In this document: positions 25,674 through 26,163 of the stretch, piece by piece
Position numbering within the stretch: position 1 is the first letter of the stretch
How the letters are laid out: each line of letters starts with the position of its first letter
Origin: CAYJAD01 sp964370675
Lineage (GTDB): Bacteria; Desulfobacterota; Desulfovibrionia; Desulfovibrionales; Desulfovibrionaceae
Direction of reading: 5' to 3'
Length of the DNA stretch: 26,163 nucleotides
NCBI GenBank assembly: GCA_964370675.1
Contig: CAYJKC010000030.1
Location: 1-26,163 of the forward strand
The notes under the pieces: model-generated
The model's database searches: none
What the model saw: the letters and a program-made list of their open reading frames with translations, nothing else
Told to the model about the DNA's origin: nothing
Position numbers and translations under genes: made by a program

Positions 25674-25706
25674 ATATATGGTTGCCTAAGGGCAAGGAGG
25701 TTTTTT

Positions 25707-26078
25707 GTGCAAACACTAATTTTAACTCTGCATAGCATAGTTTGCGTTTTGCTAGTTATTCTCGTATTATTACAAGCTGGTAGAGAAGGTATGGGTGTTA
25801 TTTTTGGTGGCGGTGGCGGATCTGTTTTTGGAAGTGGCGGAGCAGGTGGTCTACTTTCCAAAATGACAGCTTTTATGGCTGTACTATTTCTTTTTACTTG
25901 CCTAAGTTATACATATATAACAAGTACTCCTGTGGCAGATGAGTCGGTTATTTTTAATACTCCACTTGAACAAGTGCCAGCAGATTCTCCGTCTGCTGCT
26001 CCAAGTGCTACACCAACTGCACCACAAAGTGCCCCGCAAAATGCTGCACCTGATGGTACTGCCCCGGCTAAACCGTAG
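25707..26078 (+). CDS. secG: Preprotein translocase subunit SecG (GTG start)
   Basis: This 123-residue membrane protein supports the SecYEG protein channel. Two membrane segments (residues about 2-22 and 50-70) flank the typical LLQAGREGMGVIFGGGG loop, which ends in a Gly-rich GSGGAGGLLSKMTAF stretch. The C-terminal third is a low-complexity Ala/Pro/Ser/Thr tail. The start is GTG, supported by AAGGAGG six bases upstream and by family fit. tpiA followed by secG is a common gene order in bacteria. Confidence 0.95.
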   Translation: MQTLILTLHSIVCVLLVILVLLQAGREGMGVIFGGGGGSVFGSGGAGGLLSKMTAFMAVLFLFTCLSYTYITSTPVADESVIFNTPLEQVPADSPSAAPSATPTAPQSAPQNAAPDGTAPAKP

Positions 26079-26081
26079 ATA

Positions 26082-26099
26082 GGGGCTTTATATAGCCCC
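26082..26099 (+). terminator. Short hairpin after secG, weak terminator candidate
   Basis: GGGGCT (26082-26087) pairs with AGCCCC (26094-26099) around TTATAT, three nt after the secG stop. No T-run follows, so termination is uncertain. Confidence 0.35.
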
Positions 26100-26142
26100 A
26101 CAGAGTGCTGACAAAGTCAACACGACCGATAAATCAAGAGTA

Positions 26143-26161
26143 GGCGGAGCTTTGCTTCGCC
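26143..26161. repeat. Hairpin at the right window edge
   Basis: GGCGGAGC (26143-26150) pairs with GCTTCGCC (26154-26161) with one G-U pair and a three-base loop. It is more GC-rich than its surroundings and ends two bases before the window does, so a following T-run cannot be checked. It may be a terminator or part of a repeat element. Confidence 0.35.
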
Positions 26162-26163
26162 GT

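Noticed and set aside
25682..25700. Hairpin TTGCC-TAAG-GGCAA beside the secG ribosome site as a regulatory switch
   Set aside because: Only five base pairs, and it covers just the first two bases of AAGGAGG; likely chance.

Overview
The window looks like a piece of a low-GC, anaerobic, Gram-negative bacterium. The best guess is a member of the Desulfovibrionaceae. Reasons are the PerR-type regulator next to a small rubredoxin-like protein with a CX4C cysteine pair, a TAXI-type TRAP transporter with a DUF1850 partner, an HX4E/FPQ-type PlsC paralogue, and a GAF-domain protein coupled to mreB. The lineage is inferred from gene content only. The sequence is a scaffold: a run of 10 N at 7959-7968 cuts through a tRNA gene, so the order of the parts on either side rests on scaffolding.

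Layout. 2-6805 (+) is the C-terminal 2267 codons of a giant calcium-dependent RTX adhesin; its start lies off the left edge. It carries VCBS-type and related repeats, an aspartate-rich ladder, a von Willebrand A domain with an unusually large insertion, an EF-hand-like loop and a short RTX/type I secretion tail. A convergent glycosyltransferase-like gene follows (6996-7931, -), then the gap and a partial tRNA-Arg(UCU). 8214-11990 (+) is a TAXI-TRAP uptake system: receptor, its own strong terminator, a DUF1850 protein and a fused DctQM permease. 12201-12826 (+) holds perR and the rubredoxin gene, behind a perfect 17-nt palindrome that is a good operator candidate.

12894-21609 is a block of seven genes on the minus strand. 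In transcription order these are an unrecognised 572-residue protein, rsmE, rarA, a PlsC-family acyltransferase (coupled to rarA by TAATG), an O-antigen ligase/polymerase-like membrane protein with its own good promoter, typA/bipA, and a 4Fe-4S protein. Divergent from it, 21855-23914 (+) is a tandem-GAF protein translationally coupled to mreB. mreB converges on a degenerate Nudix-fold gene (23911-24444, -), and the two share a TTAA palindrome at their stops. The degenerate Nudix gene and rimI start back to back within a single CATG. rimI, tpiA and secG (24443-26078, +) form a compact operon.

Most of the window is ordinary housekeeping and envelope biology. I did not find a clear new defence or mobile system, CRISPR array or insertion sequence. 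The most interesting points are the vWA insertion in the adhesin, the palindrome before perR with the odd rubredoxin, the catalytically dead Nudix gene with both ends overlapping its neighbours, the ferredoxin with a missing cluster ligand, and the unrecognised 572-residue protein.
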